35,448 nt of DNA, from NCBI GenBank assembly GCA_944393665.1, contig CALYAX010000017.1, positions 1 through 35,448 on the forward strand, read 5' to 3'. This stretch comes from an uncultured Alphaproteobacteria bacterium (GTDB lineage Bacteria > Pseudomonadota > Alphaproteobacteria > RF32 > CAG-239). The position numbers were made by a program, and so were the translations under genes. The notes beneath the pieces are model-generated. The model worked only from the letters and a program-made list of their open reading frames with translations. It did no database searches and was not told the DNA's origin. Below are positions 1 to 7,566 of the stretch, piece after piece (within the stretch, counting starts at the first letter, position 1; each line of letters begins with the position of its first letter).

Positions 1-340
1 TAGACAGTACTTATTCAGCTTCCGCTCCTCAGCTGTCCGCGTATCCTCTTCTTCTCTTATTTACTCTCTTTTATAACTACCGCAACTTTCCTGGTTGATA
101 ACCCGTCCCGTTGTCGGTGATGTGGGTTATATGATGTTTGTTCGCAGATGTCAACACAAAAAATCAAAAAATTTGGTTTTTTTTACACATTTTTTACAAT
201 TGCTTGAAAAACGGTGATATTTTGCGGGCACCCGCCGATTGACACGGAAACACAGTCTGATTTGTTTCCATTTTTTTAACCAAAGTTCGTTACAATAGCT
301 TGAATATATCATAAGTGGAAATTTACGCAAGGTAGTAAAA
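1..340. other. Intergenic region, no supported gene
   Basis: No convincing coding sequence is visible. The reading frames through it are short and have no ribosome binding site. It holds a good sigma70-like promoter reading leftwards (126-154), a 7-bp dyad GGAAACA / TGTTTCC (246-252 and 263-269) and AT-rich runs around 156-200. It looks like the divergent intergenic space between a gene left of the window on the minus strand and the lipoprotein gene at 341. Confidence 0.5.
126..154 (-). promoter_or_regulatory. Predicted sigma70-like promoter, leftward
   Basis: On the minus strand a perfect -35 TTGACA (149-154) and a -10 TATAAC (126-131) are separated by exactly 17 bp. Transcription would start near 119 and leave the window to the left. 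No start codon is evident in the roughly 118 nt of leader visible, so the gene it serves lies outside. The leader starts beside a 7-bp inverted repeat, ATAACCC (98-104) with GGGTTAT (124-130), that overlaps the -10. Confidence 0.5.
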
Positions 341-772
341 ATGTTAAAAAACAACATATTAGTATTAACTTTGGTTTTAATTCTTTCGGCTTGCACAGCG
401 GAACGCCCGACGCTTTCCGGTGTTGACGGCACAGCGATTCCCCCTGCATTTGCCCATTTTCCGGACATTCCGTTCCCCAGCGAGGCTTATATTGATCTGG
501 GGGAAACCCGCGCCCTGGGCTCCGGCGAGGACTGGATCGGCTGCCTGGTTTATACGACTCCGTACAATGCCAGCAGTGTTTTTGATTTTTATGTTTCAGA
601 AATGCCGAAACTGAATTGGACCGAAGTTGCAACTGTCCGCGCAAAGATCAGCCAGATGACATATATAAGGAATAACCGGGCAATTCAGATTCTGATTGAG
701 ATTGATAACAGCAACAGTTCTCAAGTAACAATTACTGCAATTCCCAACACCAGCGGTATCACAAAAAAATAG
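341..772 (+). CDS. Small predicted lipoprotein, unknown function
   Basis: I do not recognise this 143-residue protein. The N-terminus is a lipoprotein signal: a Lys residue, a hydrophobic run and a lipobox LSAC near residue 18. The mature protein should therefore be acylated and membrane-attached, probably facing the periplasm. The remainder is a compact alpha/beta-looking domain of about 120 residues with no recognisable catalytic motif. AAGG lies 8 nt before the ATG and supports the start. The gene is followed after 15 nt by the hydrolase-like gene and then a small membrane protein, all on the + strand, so the three look like one operon ending at the terminator at 1876. The lipoprotein call is secure. 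Any link with the downstream secretion system is only proximity. Confidence 0.8.
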   Translation: MLKNNILVLTLVLILSACTAERPTLSGVDGTAIPPAFAHFPDIPFPSEAYIDLGETRALGSGEDWIGCLVYTTPYNASSVFDFYVSEMPKLNWTEVATVRAKISQMTYIRNNRAIQILIEIDNSNSSQVTITAIPNTSGITKK

Positions 773-790
773 CCTGAAACGGAGGCAATG

Positions 791-1636
791 ATGGAAAACC
801 ACTTTTATACCTGCGGCGGCGGTCATTTTTGGGAAGACGTGTTCTTTTATCAGAAATGGCGAATCCAGCGGAATTTTACCACCAAGAAATGCCGCCTGCT
901 GGACAATTGGGACATCAGCCGCCATGAAGGCACTTTTGAAGAATGCCGAAAAGCTTTTATTAAATATATTGAGGCTTATGAAATCGGCCGGCAGAAAGGG
1001 CACATGATTGTTATGCTGCCCGGGCTGGGCGAATCGAAAAATATTTTCAAGCCATTGTGGCGTGAAGCTATTAAAGACAACCAGTTTATGGCGGCAGCAG
1101 TTAATTATCCGACGACTCAAAAAGGAATCGGCGGGCATGTCCGCCAGCTGGAATTCTTTTTAAATCATCTGGAAGATGTCGATCAAGTTTCATTTGTGAC
1201 CCACGGAATCGGCAGTATTGTCCTGCGGGCGCTGCTGACGCTTAACAGCGACTGGAAACAAAGAATGAAAATCGGGCGAATCGTTGAAGTTCAACCGATG
1301 AATCACGGTAGCAGACTGCTGGCCAAACTGAGCCGGAACAAATTCTTTGACTTTGTGCTCGGGCCGATGGCCGGCGAAGTCACGCCCGGAAAGATTGAAC
1401 AACTGCCTCAGCTGCCCCGGGGAATCGAAACCGGGATTATCTTATGCAGTTCATGGTTTACCAAACTTGCCGAGGCTCTGACCGGAACAAAAATGCCTTA
1501 CATCAGCCCGGAGCAGGAAAAGTTAACAAGCGGCGCCAAAGAAGTGGTTGAGGTTCGGAATTTTAAAAGCAACATTTTTAAGAATCCGGAAATTTGCAAA
1601 GGAATCGTCCGCTTTTTGAAAGACGGACATTTTTAG
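791..1636 (+). CDS. Alpha/beta-hydrolase-fold protein lacking the nucleophile Ser
   Basis: The protein has about 281 residues. The middle resembles lipase/esterase-like alpha/beta hydrolases: a strand ending in MLPGLGES near residue 76 (oxyanion region), then VNYPTT, then VTHGIGSIVLRALL near 137, which aligns with the nucleophile elbow V-G-H-S-x-G-G-x-V. The Ser position is Gly here, giving H-G-I-G, so the usual nucleophile is missing. A PMNHGSRLLAKL segment near 170 matches the P-N-x-G-S segment of lipases. Either the protein is a non-catalytic relative or it uses a different residue. No signal peptide is seen, so it is probably cytoplasmic. GGAGG at 781-785 suits the ATG at 791 better than the one at 788, which lies only 2 nt from it. 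The substrate is unknown. Confidence 0.8.
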   Translation: MENHFYTCGGGHFWEDVFFYQKWRIQRNFTTKKCRLLDNWDISRHEGTFEECRKAFIKYIEAYEIGRQKGHMIVMLPGLGESKNIFKPLWREAIKDNQFMAAAVNYPTTQKGIGGHVRQLEFFLNHLEDVDQVSFVTHGIGSIVLRALLTLNSDWKQRMKIGRIVEVQPMNHGSRLLAKLSRNKFFDFVLGPMAGEVTPGKIEQLPQLPRGIETGIILCSSWFTKLAEALTGTKMPYISPEQEKLTSGAKEVVEVRNFKSNIFKNPEICKGIVRFLKDGHF

Positions 1637-1663
1637 CCCCGTTTAACAGGAGGAGAATCAATA

Positions 1664-1852
1664 ATGTTTAAAAGCTGGCTGATTACCATTTTGGCCGTTT
1701 TGCTGCTGGCGGCGGCTTATTATTTTAATTTGTTCGGACTGCTGGCAACTAAAGGGGCTTTAATTCTCGGGCTGATTTTGGTGGCGGGTGCCCTGCTTGC
1801 CGCCTTTTTTATTTTGGGGAATCCGCTGGCGAATCGAAAGGATAACGAGTAG
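1664..1852 (+). CDS. Small two-helix membrane protein
   Basis: A 62-residue hydrophobic protein with two predicted membrane helices (about residues 4-24 and 31-51) and a short charged C-terminal tail (NRKDNE). It has a strong ribosome binding site, AGGAGGA, about 7 nt before the ATG. It sits 27 nt after the hydrolase-like gene and immediately before a good intrinsic terminator, so it is the last gene of that operon. I do not recognise a family. Its size, Shine-Dalgarno sequence and position support a real gene. Confidence 0.75.
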   Translation: MFKSWLITILAVLLLAAAYYFNLFGLLATKGALILGLILVAGALLAAFFILGNPLANRKDNE

Positions 1853-1875
1853 CTTTAATTTTGATACAACATGTT

Positions 1876-1904
1876 ATGCAGGCGCAAAAAGCCTGCATTT
1901 TTTT
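1876..1904 (+). terminator. Intrinsic terminator
   Basis: Perfect 8-bp stem ATGCAGGC (1876-1883) and GCCTGCAT (1891-1898), loop GCAAAAA, followed by a run of T to 1904. It lies about 25 nt after the stop at 1852 and closes the 341-1852 operon. Confidence 0.9.
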
Positions 1905-2004
1905 ATGAAAAAAATTATTTGAGGAAGTTCAGCAGGATAAGGTTTTGAGAAGATGAAAACCGCTTTTGAGAGCTGAAATCTTTAGTTTTTGTTAACTTTT
2001 GCAA

Positions 2005-2032
2005 CCGTATATTCGCGTTTCGCAATATACGG
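2005..2032 (+). promoter_or_regulatory. Strong hairpin / dyad upstream of lipoprotein gene
   Basis: The 9-bp arms CCGTATATT (2005-2013) and AATATACGG (2024-2032) are perfect complements. Inside them GCG/CGC can pair across a TTT loop, with one unpaired C, giving about a 12-bp stem. There is no following T-run, so it is not a classic terminator. It sits 34 nt before the start at 2067, where an operator or a 5'-UTR structure is plausible. Confidence 0.5.
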
Positions 2033-2066
2033 ATTATGTCACTTATTTTAACTTTATATATTTATT

Positions 2067-2612
2067 ATGAACAAAACCCAAAAATTATTCTGTGCAGCAA
2101 TTTTATTGCTTAGTGTTGCGTGCAAAGATGCACCAATGACCGAACCGTCCCCCATCAGAGGATTAGAGTATGCTTATGACAGCGCAAACAGCAAATGGAC
2201 TTTAGATATTGAAGGCCTTGCACAACCGCTGGAAATCCCAATTGTCTTTGACAGCTGTGGTTTTCAAAAGCATAACGGGGATGGTTTAAATGAAAAATAC
2301 CCTGAACATGTCCAATTTGTGGCTGCCGCAGTCAATCATCAAGACGAAATGTACCTGTGTACAAAGAGCGTCAATATTGAGATGTTTGCAAGCCCCGTCA
2401 CAAACTTTAACATCAAGACAGACCGGGGTTATATTATTCAAAATCAGGCCAGTGGCAAATTAGGCTATTCTCTTTCTCAAAAGGGTTTAAAGAAAGAAAT
2501 ACTGCCCCAGGAATATGATCATATTCTGGAAATTACCGCCACAACGACCAATCAGGCCTGGATTATTGCCCACAAGCCCAATGAAGCTGTGAAAATAATC
2601 GCTTTTGATTGA
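2067..2612 (+). CDS. Predicted lipoprotein, unknown function
   Basis: A 181-residue protein with a lipoprotein signal: K at residues 3 and 6, a hydrophobic run and a lipobox-like LSVAC at about 19, then charged residues. The mature part is polar and probably beta-rich. The stretch EILPQEYDHI near the C-terminus resembles the P-x-Y-D-x-I core of WG-type beta repeats, but this is too short to assign a family. No clear Shine-Dalgarno precedes the ATG because the leader is very AT-rich. The gene stands alone between a hairpin at 2005-2032 and a terminator at 2631. The function is unknown. Confidence 0.75.
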   Translation: MNKTQKLFCAAILLLSVACKDAPMTEPSPIRGLEYAYDSANSKWTLDIEGLAQPLEIPIVFDSCGFQKHNGDGLNEKYPEHVQFVAAAVNHQDEMYLCTKSVNIEMFASPVTNFNIKTDRGYIIQNQASGKLGYSLSQKGLKKEILPQEYDHILEITATTTNQAWIIAHKPNEAVKIIAFD

Positions 2613-2630
2613 TTTGGTCTATTTTCTAAA

Positions 2631-2670
2631 AAAACCTTCGGAAAATTATCCCCGGAGGTTTTGTTATTTT
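2631..2670 (+). terminator. Intrinsic terminator
   Basis: Stem AAAACCTTCGG (2631-2641) with CCGGAGGTTTT (2652-2662), one wobble pair, followed by a T-rich tail. It lies 18 nt after the stop at 2612. Confidence 0.8.
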
Positions 2671-2785
2671 ATAGGCATTTAGTTTGTTAATTAGGGCAGC
2701 CTTAATTTTGTCTATTGATTTTTTTAGTTGCCGTGGTTATTGTAAAGTATCGAATAAAATTATTAACAAACTAAAAATTAATATT

Positions 2786-3652
2786 ATGAGACACTTAATA
2801 TTATTAATGTGCGTTGTTGCGATAGCGATAACCTCATGTGAAAGACCGACTTATGAACCTACGGGAGTCGGATCTGTTTATTATAAGCACCTGAAAAAAG
2901 GTGATAAAAAACTAGTTGGATTGTGTCACAGAGAGGTAATTAACGGGAAGTGGAAAGAGACAGAGGAGTTAGTTCGTCCGCAATATGATGAAATTTCACA
3001 GGACTTTGTCAAAAACTCTTCTTATTTCGCTTTCTCAAACGGAGACTCTTCTTATGTTGGGACTTGGTCCGGAAAAATTCTGCTGGATTATGCCCGTATA
3101 AAGAAGGGTTCAGTTGAATACCTCGGGACAAATCTATACAATAGGCATTGTTTTTACCCCGGAGATGTTTATCGGATGCAAACAATGGACGGTAAATATC
3201 TTTACTGGTTTGATTATGATTTTTTTGTCTGGGATGTTGATGAATTAGTTCCGACTTTTTGCGGCTTTATGGTAAGAGTTGAAAAGGGATGGAAGCCTGC
3301 AAGGTTTCTCGTAACCAGGATGCAGGTAAACGCTCTGCAGAAGAAAGTTCTTTTAAAATATAAAAGCTTTTTTGATGTCGATTATGACGCTGTTTATGAA
3401 GTCGTGAATAAAAAGGATTGGACCAACTTTTATTACATGGCTTTCAAAGATGGTCAGATGATTGTTTTAAATTCTGAAGGGCAAAAAGTTTCTAAATACC
3501 CGGCAGTTATTAGTAGAAGGCTACTTAAAACAAAAATAAATAATAAACCCAATTGGGAAGAATTGTTTTCTCAGCAAACTTATCCCAAAAGAGTGGGAGT
3601 TGAGGAAGCTGGAACTATTTTTGTTAAAGTTCCTCGAGGGCAGTGGTTCTAA
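2786..3652 (+). CDS. Predicted lipoprotein, unknown function
   Basis: The reading frame is open from 2684, but the ATG at 2786 gives a clean lipoprotein signal (MRHLILLMCVVAIAITSC, Cys 18). That is preferred over the upstream start, which would bury the signal. The resulting protein has 288 residues. After the lipobox it is rich in Tyr, Trp and Lys. A segment around residues 60-105, containing RPQYDEI and later a W-S-G-K-I turn, faintly resembles WG beta-propeller repeats. No catalytic motif is seen. It is flanked by terminators on both sides, so it is a single-gene unit. The AT-rich leader gives no strong Shine-Dalgarno. Confidence 0.75.
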   Translation: MRHLILLMCVVAIAITSCERPTYEPTGVGSVYYKHLKKGDKKLVGLCHREVINGKWKETEELVRPQYDEISQDFVKNSSYFAFSNGDSSYVGTWSGKILLDYARIKKGSVEYLGTNLYNRHCFYPGDVYRMQTMDGKYLYWFDYDFFVWDVDELVPTFCGFMVRVEKGWKPARFLVTRMQVNALQKKVLLKYKSFFDVDYDAVYEVVNKKDWTNFYYMAFKDGQMIVLNSEGQKVSKYPAVISRRLLKTKINNKPNWEELFSQQTYPKRVGVEEAGTIFVKVPRGQWF

Positions 3653-3669
3653 TCTAAAATAAATTTAAT

Positions 3670-3700
3670 AAAACCCAGGATTTAATTCTGGGTTTTATTT
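3670..3700 (+). terminator. Intrinsic terminator
   Basis: Stem AAAACCCAG (3670-3678) with CTGGGTTTT (3688-3696), AT loop, then ATTTTGTTTT. It separates the 2786 lipoprotein gene from the secretion operon. Confidence 0.85.
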
Positions 3701-3740
3701 TGTTTTAAACAATTCCGGTTATAATAAAAAATCAAAAAAC

Positions 3741-3774
3741 TGTAACACTTTATGAAGAATTTCTATGCTATGAT
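3741..3774 (+). promoter_or_regulatory. Possible promoter of the VirB6-like operon
   Basis: TATGCT (3764-3769), overlapping TATGAT (3769-3774), could be a -10 element. TGTAAC (3741-3746) lies 17 bp before the first of these, but the -35 match is poor. The position, just after the terminator and about 40-50 nt before the ATG at 3815, is the main support. Confidence 0.3.
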
Positions 3775-3814
3775 AGAAGAAATGGGATGGACTGTCCGGA
3801 AAGAGTGAACTGCC

Positions 3815-6217
3815 ATGACGATAAAAAATTATAAAATTCTGAGTTTAACTTTATTCTCATTGGGTATTGCCCTGCTAATGCCTTTATCGTCTATGGCACA
3901 AAAAGTAAAGTCTCCTGAAATTGGTGATGAGGCTCCTAATACGAAAGGTACCAAAATTGATGCCTTGCCTAAAATAATCAATGACAAAGGCGAAGAAGAG
4001 ACTCTTGATATAAAAAGTTTTAAAACCGAAGGACAAAAAAGCCAAGTTAGCACAACCATGGGAAAGACCGGAACTGCTCATTCCAGTATTATACAAACTG
4101 AAGCCCGAAAATATGCAACGGAAAAAACGGGAGAAAATCCACATTTTGGTGCGTCAAAATTTGCCTCAGACGCATATAACAAGGCCTATGCAGAAGGAAT
4201 GGAAAAAATTTCCCGCGAATATGAAATAAGAAGACAAAAAATGTTAGGCATGGAACAGGCTGCCAAGTCTTTTGGGATAGAAATTGAAAATAAAACATAC
4301 GGCGAAAAATCTTATGAAAATTTTTTAGAAGACCTTAATGATGCGGTTCGAAAAGGAAAGTTAAACACCACCCAGCTAGAAGAAATCAAAAAAGCCGGAG
4401 AGCAGGCTGTTTCTGAAGTTGAGAAGAACCCCTATGCCGGAATGTCGGAAGTTGTTTTTACAGATTCATTAAAAAGAACCTATAAAGTTGAAATCAAAAA
4501 TGGCCGCTTCGGTGAAATTACTTATGAAGGAAAAGACGAAGGCAAGGAGGCTTTCCGCGGCTGTGAGGTTTTACCTGCCAAATTATACAAGCAGCGCGAA
4601 TGTTTCTTTTGCCCGCTGTTTGCGGTAGTTTACCGGGCAGCGGATACCATGGCGGTGAAATCCATGTCCGCTTTGGCCAGTTCTTTTGCGATTTTGATTG
4701 CCCTCGGCCTGGGAATCTGGATTGCTTTTCAAACCCTGACCCATGTCAGTTCCCTCACCAAACAGGACGCACCTAAATTTTTGGGAAATCTGGTCAAGCA
4801 GAGTTTTAAATTTCTGATTGCCTTTCTGCTGCTGCAATATACGAATGAAATTTATAATTGGGTGGTCATTCCCCTCCTTAAAGCCGGTTTGGATTTTGGT
4901 TCTGCTATGTTGTTTGAATCTCATTTATACCAAACTGTTGGTTCTAACGAAAATACGGAAATTGTTATGAAAACAATTTTCTTTAGCAGTGATCTTTACG
5001 AAAAACTGGAAAACTTTGTCACCAATGTTCAGCGCGAGATTGCCTTTATGCAGGCAATCGGCACAACCCTGATGTGTATCGGCAGCAACCTGATGATTGG
5101 TATCGGTGGCAAAGAATGGGAATTCGGCGGTGGGTTCCAAATGCTCTCTCAAGGTTTAATCCTTGCTATTTTCGGTTTCCTGCTGTCGCTGGCCTTTGCT
5201 TTCTACCTGATAGACGCGGTGGTTCAGCTGGGTATTGTCGGTGCCCTAATGCCGTTCCTGATTGCCTGCTGGCCGTTTAAGCTGACGGCGCAATACAGTA
5301 ACAAAGGTTTCAGCATGCTGCTGAACAGTTTCTTTATCTTTGTCTTTGTGGGATTGGTGGTCAGTGTCAATCTGCAATTAATTGACGCCGCTTTAGTCAA
5401 CGGTAATACGAATCAGGTTTCTGAAGTTTTGACAACACAGGGGCAGGGCCAAGGGCAAGCGAATCAAATCGAAAAGATTAAAACCGGTGCTTTAGGCGGA
5501 ATTTATGAAGCGATCAATGCCCAAGATGAGAATAAGCTGCTGGAGCTGACCGATATCGGCGGGGTTGGTTTCCTGATCCTGTTGTTCTGTTGCATTTTCG
5601 GTTTCAAATTCTGCGGGCAATCTTCAGCTCTGGCCGACAAGATGGCCGGCGGCGGCATGAAGGCGATTGCCCCGAGTATTGCGACCATGGGCGCCAGCGC
5701 CACGCTCAGCGCTGCTAAAAAGGTCAGCCAGCCGATGCGAGAGGCCGTGGCCGATAAAGTAACTGAAATCGGCGGCAACGCAGCGAGAAGACTCGGCGCT
5801 GCTTTGACCGGACGCGGCGGACGCCACGGGCAAAGGCCTTCCGGCGGAGACAAAGACGGCGAAGAAACTGACAACAATCAGCCGGAGACGCCCGCCAGCG
5901 ATGGCGATAACGGCGGAAACGCAGGAACCGTCAATAGCAAAGGCAGCCGGACTCTCGGACAAAAAGGCGGAAGAACGCGTTCGACCCAAGGAAATATCCC
6001 TTCAAGGTCCGGCGCCACACCGTCAAAAGACGGAACTGTCCACAGTGACGGCGGCAGCGAATCAGAAACCCAGGCCGGGCGGCAGAGAGAGGCCCGCCAG
6101 AATCTGGAGAAAACGCGTGAAAAACCGCGCCGGGCAAAAGGAAATGGAGGCCGGGGCAAGGGCGGCAGCCGAAAAGGGAATAAGAAAACGGCCAAAAAAG
6201 GAAAAAAACGGAAATAA
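3815..6217 (+). CDS. virB6: VirB6/TrbL-like T4SS inner-membrane protein (copy 1)
   Basis: An 800-residue protein. Residues 1-28 form a cleavable signal peptide ending SSMA|Q. A charged, helical periplasmic region of about 230 residues follows, then a Cys pair C263-x2-C266 and a polytopic block from about 285 to 610 with roughly six hydrophobic segments. The block contains the VirB6-type arrangement LTHVSSLTKQ - NLVKQSFKFLIAFLLLQY and a Y-L-I-D-A-V-V-Q-L-G-I helix. The tail (about 640-800) is low-complexity Gly/Arg/Lys/Ser and very basic. VirB6 family proteins form part of the inner-membrane channel of T4SSs. The export signal and large N-terminal domain are not typical of Agrobacterium VirB6 but recall the extended Rickettsiales forms. 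It is the first gene of a run of four related genes. The basic tail could bind nucleic acid or acidic partners; that is inference. Confidence 0.8.
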   Translation: MTIKNYKILSLTLFSLGIALLMPLSSMAQKVKSPEIGDEAPNTKGTKIDALPKIINDKGEEETLDIKSFKTEGQKSQVSTTMGKTGTAHSSIIQTEARKYATEKTGENPHFGASKFASDAYNKAYAEGMEKISREYEIRRQKMLGMEQAAKSFGIEIENKTYGEKSYENFLEDLNDAVRKGKLNTTQLEEIKKAGEQAVSEVEKNPYAGMSEVVFTDSLKRTYKVEIKNGRFGEITYEGKDEGKEAFRGCEVLPAKLYKQRECFFCPLFAVVYRAADTMAVKSMSALASSFAILIALGLGIWIAFQTLTHVSSLTKQDAPKFLGNLVKQSFKFLIAFLLLQYTNEIYNWVVIPLLKAGLDFGSAMLFESHLYQTVGSNENTEIVMKTIFFSSDLYEKLENFVTNVQREIAFMQAIGTTLMCIGSNLMIGIGGKEWEFGGGFQMLSQGLILAIFGFLLSLAFAFYLIDAVVQLGIVGALMPFLIACWPFKLTAQYSNKGFSMLLNSFFIFVFVGLVVSVNLQLIDAALVNGNTNQVSEVLTTQGQGQGQANQIEKIKTGALGGIYEAINAQDENKLLELTDIGGVGFLILLFCCIFGFKFCGQSSALADKMAGGGMKAIAPSIATMGASATLSAAKKVSQPMREAVADKVTEIGGNAARRLGAALTGRGGRHGQRPSGGDKDGEETDNNQPETPASDGDNGGNAGTVNSKGSRTLGQKGGRTRSTQGNIPSRSGATPSKDGTVHSDGGSESETQAGRQREARQNLEKTREKPRRAKGNGGRGKGGSRKGNKKTAKKGKKRK

Positions 6218-6263
6218 CCGACGGATAAATTATTCTTAATGACGGTGAACTAAGGAACAAAAA

Positions 6264-7556
6264 ATGACTAAAGGGCTGAACATACGAAACGGAGTGAGGA
6301 TGCTGATAATGCTGTTATCAGTCGTCTTCATGCTTTCCGCCTGCTCCAGCCACAGCACCCGCGCTCTTACCTATGAACAGGCCGTAGACGGAAACGGCCA
6401 AGTTGCGGGAACCTGCTGGCAAAAAGACATTCTGGTTCCGATTTATGACGTCATCGGCCAGACGGTTATGCGTATGTTCAACCAGCTTTCGCAAGGGGCG
6501 ATGGCCTTGATGATGATCTGCTTTGCCATCTGGGTCGCAATCCGCCTGATGAAATTTGTAAGCTCGGTTGCCGAAGACAGTCCCGGCGAAATCTGGAATG
6601 AAATTGTCCGCAAAGCCTTTTTGTGCCTGCTTTGCGGGTTTCTGGCCTCATCGGCAACGATGCTGCTGGTAGTGACCAATACTTTCTTATTTCCGATTTA
6701 CGAAGCTTTTTTGGAATTCGGCTCACGGATTTTACAAATGGCCGACCAGACCGTTACTTCCGTTACCATTATGGGTTCAACGATTGAATTTACCAATCAG
6801 CCCTCCCTGCTTTGCACTCTCACCGGAAATGCGACAGCCTCTCTGGCCGGATTTCCGGATAATATCCGGGAAATGATGGGCTGCATGGTTTGCGCCGTTT
6901 CAGACCGAATCCGCCTGGGCAGCGATATTTCCCTGATTGTAATGTCAACCGGCGGCATGATGCCTTTCTTTATCGGCCTTTTAATGTGGCTGACCTTTAT
7001 TGTTGTCGGCTGCGGTTTTGTTTTCTATCTGGTGGACAGTATTTTCCGGTTCGGGCTGATGATTTTGCTGCTGCCGATTTTCATCATGGCCTATGCTTTC
7101 GGGCCGACACGCAAGTGGACGGGTATCGGTTTTGCCAATATTATGAACTCGGCGGCTTTTATGATGGCTTTCTCAATTATTGTGGCAACCTCGCTGATGG
7201 CCCTGATTCATATGATTAATGACAACCCCGATGTTTTTAACCCGGATAATCCGCAGCTGCATTTCAGTGACTTCAGTATTGCCATGATGTGTCTGCTGCT
7301 GGTGGCTTTCCTGATTTTTGGCAGCATGCAGGTTTCGCAGCAGCTGACTTCGGCAATTATCGGCGGCAAAGTCGATGCCAAATTCCAGCAGAATCTCAAG
7401 GCTGTGGGCCAGACCGTACTGGGGATTATTACCGGCGGGTTTGGCTGGGCTTTGAAAAAGAGCGGATTTTTTGAAAATACTAAAGTGGGCCGGGCAATTA
7501 AACAGGGCGGCGCTTTACAGCATAAGCTTAAAGAATTGGCCGGACGGAAAAAATAG
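6264..7556 (+). CDS. virB6: VirB6/TrbL-like protein with lipoprotein signal (copy 2)
   Basis: At 430 residues this is the shortest of the four and nearest to normal VirB6 size. The N-terminus has a lipoprotein-type signal ending in lipobox LSAC (Cys 27), so an acylated N-terminus is predicted on a polytopic membrane protein, which is unusual. Single Cys 51 stands near where the paralogues have their C-x2-C. Hydrophobic helices follow from about residue 70 to 370, including IWVAIRLMKFVSS and FYLVDSIFRFGLMILLLPIF, which match the corresponding VirB6 helices of the other copies. AAGGAA lies 6 nt before the ATG. The gap to copy 1 is 46 nt and to copy 3 is 10 nt, consistent with one operon. A role in the inner-membrane channel is inferred from the family. 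Confidence 0.8.
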   Translation: MTKGLNIRNGVRMLIMLLSVVFMLSACSSHSTRALTYEQAVDGNGQVAGTCWQKDILVPIYDVIGQTVMRMFNQLSQGAMALMMICFAIWVAIRLMKFVSSVAEDSPGEIWNEIVRKAFLCLLCGFLASSATMLLVVTNTFLFPIYEAFLEFGSRILQMADQTVTSVTIMGSTIEFTNQPSLLCTLTGNATASLAGFPDNIREMMGCMVCAVSDRIRLGSDISLIVMSTGGMMPFFIGLLMWLTFIVVGCGFVFYLVDSIFRFGLMILLLPIFIMAYAFGPTRKWTGIGFANIMNSAAFMMAFSIIVATSLMALIHMINDNPDVFNPDNPQLHFSDFSIAMMCLLLVAFLIFGSMQVSQQLTSAIIGGKVDAKFQQNLKAVGQTVLGIITGGFGWALKKSGFFENTKVGRAIKQGGALQHKLKELAGRKK

Positions 7557-7566
7557 GTGCAGACCG

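Noticed and set aside
2..115. Possible tail of an upstream + strand gene (frame ending at 115)
   Set aside because: Composition is not convincing, and a leftward promoter at 126-154 argues that this is a 5' leader instead.
596..1138. 180-codon minus-strand ORF
   Set aside because: Shadow of the lipoprotein and hydrolase-like genes, which have ribosome sites and recognisable features.
7471..7566. Upstream extension of the M23-containing VirB6 gene
   Set aside because: It overlaps copy 2 and would hide the signal peptide that begins at 7567.
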